NCBI GenBank assembly: GCA_900155495.1
Contig: FTLJ01000593.1
Location: forward strand, 1 to 11,122
DNA length: 11,122 nt
Origin: Porogramme epimiltina
Lineage: Eukaryota > Basidiomycota > Agaricomycetes > Polyporales > Polyporaceae
Direction: 5' to 3'
Shown: one piece after another, positions 9,001 through 11,122 of the stretch
Layout of the letters: the number at the start of each line of letters is the position of its first letter
Position numbering within the stretch: the stretch's first letter is position 1
Made by a program: the position numbers and the translations under genes
The notes under the pieces: model-generated
Told to the model about the DNA's origin: nothing
The model's input: only the letters and a program-made list of their open reading frames with translations
The model's database searches: none

Positions 9001-9759
9001 CAGCTCCACACAATAGCCCATCTGCTCAGCTACAAGCAGCGAGAGGCTCGTCATCAAGGTGCAAACACGCGCGCGCGCGCAGAAATCGCCAAGCACGAAA
9101 AACGAAAGGAGCGTGCGGTCGAGCGCTATCGACGCGCGCGCAGTGCGCTCCTAGCGCTTCGGGGAAGCGGCGACTGGGAGCGCGAGCTGTGTGTGCTTCG
9201 TGACGAAGACGTTCGACACCTGCAAGACGACGACGAGAAGACAAAGAAAAAGAAGCGCAAGCGCAAGGGGGTTGCGGAGGGCACCCGCATCGTCTCCTGG
9301 ATCTGGCGGGGAGCTGACGGCGACGACAACGCGGGGGCCACGGAGTCCCTGCGTCTCGAGTGGGGCACGTCGCGCGCGCGCTCCGCGCGGTGGGGTGAGG
9401 AGAAGAAGCATGGCCCCGAGGAGATGCGTCGTTTCCTCGAGACGCTCACTTACGAGGAAGAGGTATGGTACGCGCGCACCACCAAACGCGAGGTGGACGA
9501 CGTACACCTGCGCGAAGGGCTAGTGGCATACGCACTGGACCAGAAGCGGATCCGACGCAACATCCGTGCAACATTTCGTGAGGTGTGTTTAGAGACCGCG
9601 CGCGAGGCTGGGGGTGGTTCGGGTGAAGCGTGGCTTCCAGTAGAAGGGTTCGACAGCAGCACGATTGAGCTGCCCGAGGTCGACAAGGAGTATCAGGACG
9701 TCGTGCAGATGCACGCGCTCGACAGCGAGCACGACAGTCTATCACAATTTGTATACTAG
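6040..9759 (+). CDS. KDZ superfamily DNA transposase with CxC2 cysteine cluster
   Basis: Seven exons: 6040-6414, 6466-6693, 6748-7322, 7376-7741, 7797-8191, 8249-8621 and 8685-9759. All six introns are GT-AG and 51-63 bp; the exons sum to 3387 nt (1128 aa plus TAG). The ATG at 6040 is the first in frame after an upstream TAA. The family comprises cut-and-paste transposases with an RNase H-like fold, acting on nuclear DNA. Residues 1-125 are a Pro/Ser-rich leader. The CxC2 cluster has C157/C160, C174/C177, C184/C187 and H192/H198, followed by a conserved INGRHSLPIHFCAC block (246-259). A second CPxC (371-374) precedes PGVNLPP. Candidate catalytic acids are D403 (IDACFRLKRR), D540 (YDIACQW) and E603 or E606 (TDGEGIERRW). 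The signature stretches GYAATGVG, CARHEF and GERYANMDY (485-521) are textbook for the family. The C-terminal third is helical and Arg/Lys-rich with a probable nuclear localisation signal at 958-965 (KKKKRKRK). No stop or frameshift was found, so the copy may be active. Confidence 0.93.
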
Positions 9760-10091
9760 AACACATTATCTACACATACAATGTACTATTCAGCCATCTC
9801 TTAGCCCATGCGAGACCGAATTATATGGTTTGAAAGCAGGATATTCAATATCGGCCACCCATTTTGGCCATTTTTGATGGTTCCGTGTATCTCGGAAGGG
9901 CACTGCCCAAACTGGGAAGGCAGCTGATGGGCGGCACGTATATTGCCAAACCCATTTAGGCAGGCTGCCGGGATGCCGTGGGGTGCTGAGAGACTGGCCG
10001 GTGGCTGCCTCGGGTGTCTCGGGGGAGTTCCCTACCCTACTGTATTGCTAGACAAGGGGGCACCGGGTCCGCGTGTGTCGCGTCGAAGATA
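9760..10091. other. Non-coding sequence downstream of the transposase
   Basis: No exon-like sequence. The first 100 bp are AT-rich and likely 3' UTR. A short GGCCACCC...GGCC inverted motif lies near 9853-9869, and a CTGCC/GGCAG hairpin lies at 9903-9923. Confidence 0.4.
9903..9928. repeat. CTGCC-loop-GGCAG hairpin followed by CTGAT, copy 1
   Basis: CTGCC (9903-9907) pairs with GGCAG (9919-9923) and the right arm continues into CTGAT. The 11-mer AGGCAGCTGAT (9918-9928) recurs exactly at 10865-10875, again as the right arm of a CTGCC hairpin. Confidence 0.45.
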
Positions 10092-10105
10092 CCCCATATA
10101 TGGGG
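10092..10105. repeat. Perfect 14-bp palindrome CCCCATATATGGGG
   Basis: A perfect palindrome at the left end of the tandem array. Decayed versions (CCCCATATCGGG at 10350 and CCCCATATTGGG at 10508) mark the same place in later units. CC(A/T)6GG is the form of an SRF/Mcm1-type CArG box, so a MADS-box site is conceivable. Confidence 0.5.
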
Positions 10106-10665
10106 ACAAAATGCAACTGGTGCGGCGTGAATCCATCAAGAAATGAAGGGGATATACAAGGGGTATGTACCCCTGCATCCCAGTACCCCTACTGCCCCCT
10201 GGTAAGAGGTATTGCTGCACCACCTGCGCTTGGTGCGGGATCAATATTCCTTTTGATTTCGCGCCCAAAGCAGTTTATTTCATGCGTTTTGGTGGAGATT
10301 TGAGGGAGATACAGGGTGGGCAGGTACCCCTGCATCCTGCCCCCTACTACCCCATATCGGGTAATGTCCGCGCACCACCTGCGCACGGTGCGGGATCGTT
10401 TCGCCCCGAAATCGCCTCACTAATACACTTTATTTCATCCCATTCCGTGAAGAATTGAGGGAGATATGGGGTGGGGAGGTACCCCCACCCCCTGCCTACC
10501 CCTCCCACCCCATATTGGGAAATCTTCGCGCGCCCCCGGCGCGTGGTGCGGGATCGGTTCGACTCGCGTTCGCCTGTCGAACGCAATTTATTTCACGCGA
10601 ATCCGTGAAGATTTGAGGGAGCTAGGGAGGGGGCGAGTACCCCCACCTGCTCCCCCAAGGGCCAC
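10092..10665. repeat. Tandem array of about 157-bp units
   Basis: Landmarks recur with constant spacing. GTACCCC lies at 10167, 10324, 10479 and 10637 (157, 155, 158 bp). GTGCGGGATC lies at 10233, 10388 and 10546 (155, 158). TTTATTTCA lies at 10274, 10429 and 10587 (155, 158). CCCCATAT lies at 10350 and 10508 (158). The first unit (from 10092) is shorter, about 100 bp, and the last decays after about 10665. Units diverge clearly, so the array is old or evolving fast. Each unit can fold back around its GTACCCC core (for example AGGGGTA-TG-TACCCCT in unit 1, and GATATGGGGTGGGG with CCCCACCCCATAT-like arms in unit 3). Short open frames inside it are chance products of the repeat. It could be a minisatellite or the repeat region of a mobile element. 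Confidence 0.8.
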
Positions 10666-10680
10666 CTGCCAAATTGGGAC

Positions 10681-10704
10681 CGCGCGCCCGACGGAGGGCG
10701 CGCG
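10681..10704. repeat. GC-rich 9-bp hairpin
   Basis: CGCGCGCCC (10681-10689) is perfectly complementary to GGGCGCGCG (10696-10704) around a 6-nt loop. It follows directly on the last tandem unit. Further GC-alternating tracts (10728-10737) can pair with the left arm as alternatives. Confidence 0.5.
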
Positions 10705-10780
10705 CTTTAGACGCCGGTGGGCGCGCGCGTCGGGAGAGCCTGCCTGGAGCGCCGGGAAGCGCCGGGAGGGCGGGAAGATG

Positions 10781-10809
10781 AGATAAGGCCCGTTATCTAC
10801 TGAGATAAG
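10781..10809. promoter_or_regulatory. Triple GATA-factor motif
   Basis: AGATAAG (10781-10787), TTATCT (10793-10798, reverse) and AGATAAG (10803-10809) put three HGATAR-type sites in 29 bp. In fungi such clusters are bound by GATA zinc-finger regulators (nitrogen control, light or iron). The first two also form an AGATAA/TTATCT inverted repeat, so this may be structure rather than a control site. Confidence 0.4.
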
Positions 10810-10829
10810 CCAGAAAAACGCCCGGGAGC

Positions 10830-10902
10830 CATTAGATCAGCCTCCCCGGGCCCCCTGCCATTTCAGGCAGCTGATCTAAGCCCCCGGGAGGCTGACCTAA
10901 TG
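10830..10902. repeat. Long near-perfect inverted repeat with nested hairpin
   Basis: The arm at 10830-10850 (CATTAGATCAGCCTCC, then CCGGG) matches the reverse complement of 10883-10902 with one mismatch and one extra C. Inside it CTGCC (10855-10859) pairs with GGCAG (10866-10870) around ATTTCA. TAGATCAGC at 10833 can alternatively pair with GCTGATCTA at 10870, so two folds compete. The right arm of the inner hairpin repeats the 9918-9928 sequence. Confidence 0.65.
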
Positions 10903-10972
10903 TCCCCCGGAGCTGCCCCGGGGGTCCCTGCCCGTTATGGTAAGATCTGGAGGTTCCCCGGGCCAGCTAGAT

Positions 10973-11122
10973 TATATAAGGGGGAGCTCGTATTATAATG
11001 CAGAACTACCTACTTATATTGTAAACACGTGTAGGCGAAAATCCTACTCGTATTACAATATACCTACACCAGTTGGTGCCGCCATAGCACTCGCAAGCGG
11101 ACACGTACGAACGACAGCGACG
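10973..11122 (+). mobile_element. Possible LTR-like promoter and end at the right edge
   Basis: A consensus-like TATATAAG (10973-10980) follows the GC-rich hairpins. About 35 bp on begins an AT-rich stretch with inverted TATATTGTAA and TTACAATATA arms and a CACGTG at 11026-11031. CCTACA then CC AGT TGGTGCCGCC (about 11062-11082) resembles an LTR ending in CA followed by a TGG-type primer-binding site. No matching second LTR, gag or pol is in the window, so this is speculative; it could equally be an ordinary promoter. Confidence 0.2.

Noticed and set aside
9126..9507. Antisense ORFs over the last transposase exon
   Set aside because: They are low-complexity Ser/Arg/Phe frames opposite Lys/Arg/Glu-rich codons, as expected by chance.
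10092..10665. CRISPR-like array
   Set aside because: The units are about 157 bp, divergent along their whole length and lack the short exact repeat with unique spacer pattern; the host is also a fungus.
10073..10786. Several 65-106-aa ORFs over the tandem array
   Set aside because: They are read through 157-bp repeat units on both strands; the product is just translated repeat.
1..11122. TET/JBP-type dioxygenase cargo of the KDZ element
   Set aside because: KDZ elements in fungi are known to be linked to TET/JBP genes, but no HxD...H dioxygenase pattern was recognised in any plausible exon here.

Overview
The window looks like genomic DNA of a filamentous basidiomycete, most likely an Agaricomycete. 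Protein-coding genes are split by many short GT-AG introns (51 to 63 bp in the confident models) and codons are GC-rich. The best-recognised product is a KDZ (Kyakuja-Dileera-Zisupton) superfamily DNA transposase with a CxC2-type cysteine cluster, a type known mainly from mushroom-forming fungi. No bacterial-style operon, tRNA, rRNA or CRISPR array was seen.

Layout, left to right. (1) Positions 1-2047, minus strand: the 5' four exons of a long gene that runs off the left edge. It resembles a large, functionally unnamed orphan family that recurs in Agaricomycete genomes. (2) 2048-2545: spacer with its putative promoter. (3) 2546-3470, minus strand: a complete three-exon gene for a 268-aa protein of unknown function, basic at the N terminus and acidic at the C terminus. 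(4) 3471-6039: a 2.6 kb gene-poor stretch. It holds a cluster of AGACGCGTCT palindromes and a degenerate 138-bp-spaced repeat near 3580-3840, and weak or conflicting coding signals near 4950-5575 that may be a decayed gene. (5) 6040-9759, plus strand: a seven-exon, fully open KDZ transposase of 1128 aa with both Cys clusters and all candidate catalytic acidic residues. (6) 9760-11122: non-coding DNA with a tandem array of about 157-bp units (10092 to about 10665), strong GC-rich hairpins, a triple GATA motif and a TATA-like box near the right edge. That end may belong to a further mobile element such as an LTR.

How the parts relate. The two minus-strand genes and the transposase diverge from the 2.6 kb spacer. 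The first gene (minus) and the transposase share closely spaced GTGAC motifs 59-93 bp upstream of their ATGs, which may be chance or a shared control site. Nothing shows that the orphan genes are cargo of the KDZ element: no terminal inverted repeats or target-site duplications could be identified by eye. The intact reading frame of the transposase across seven exons suggests a recent or still functional copy.
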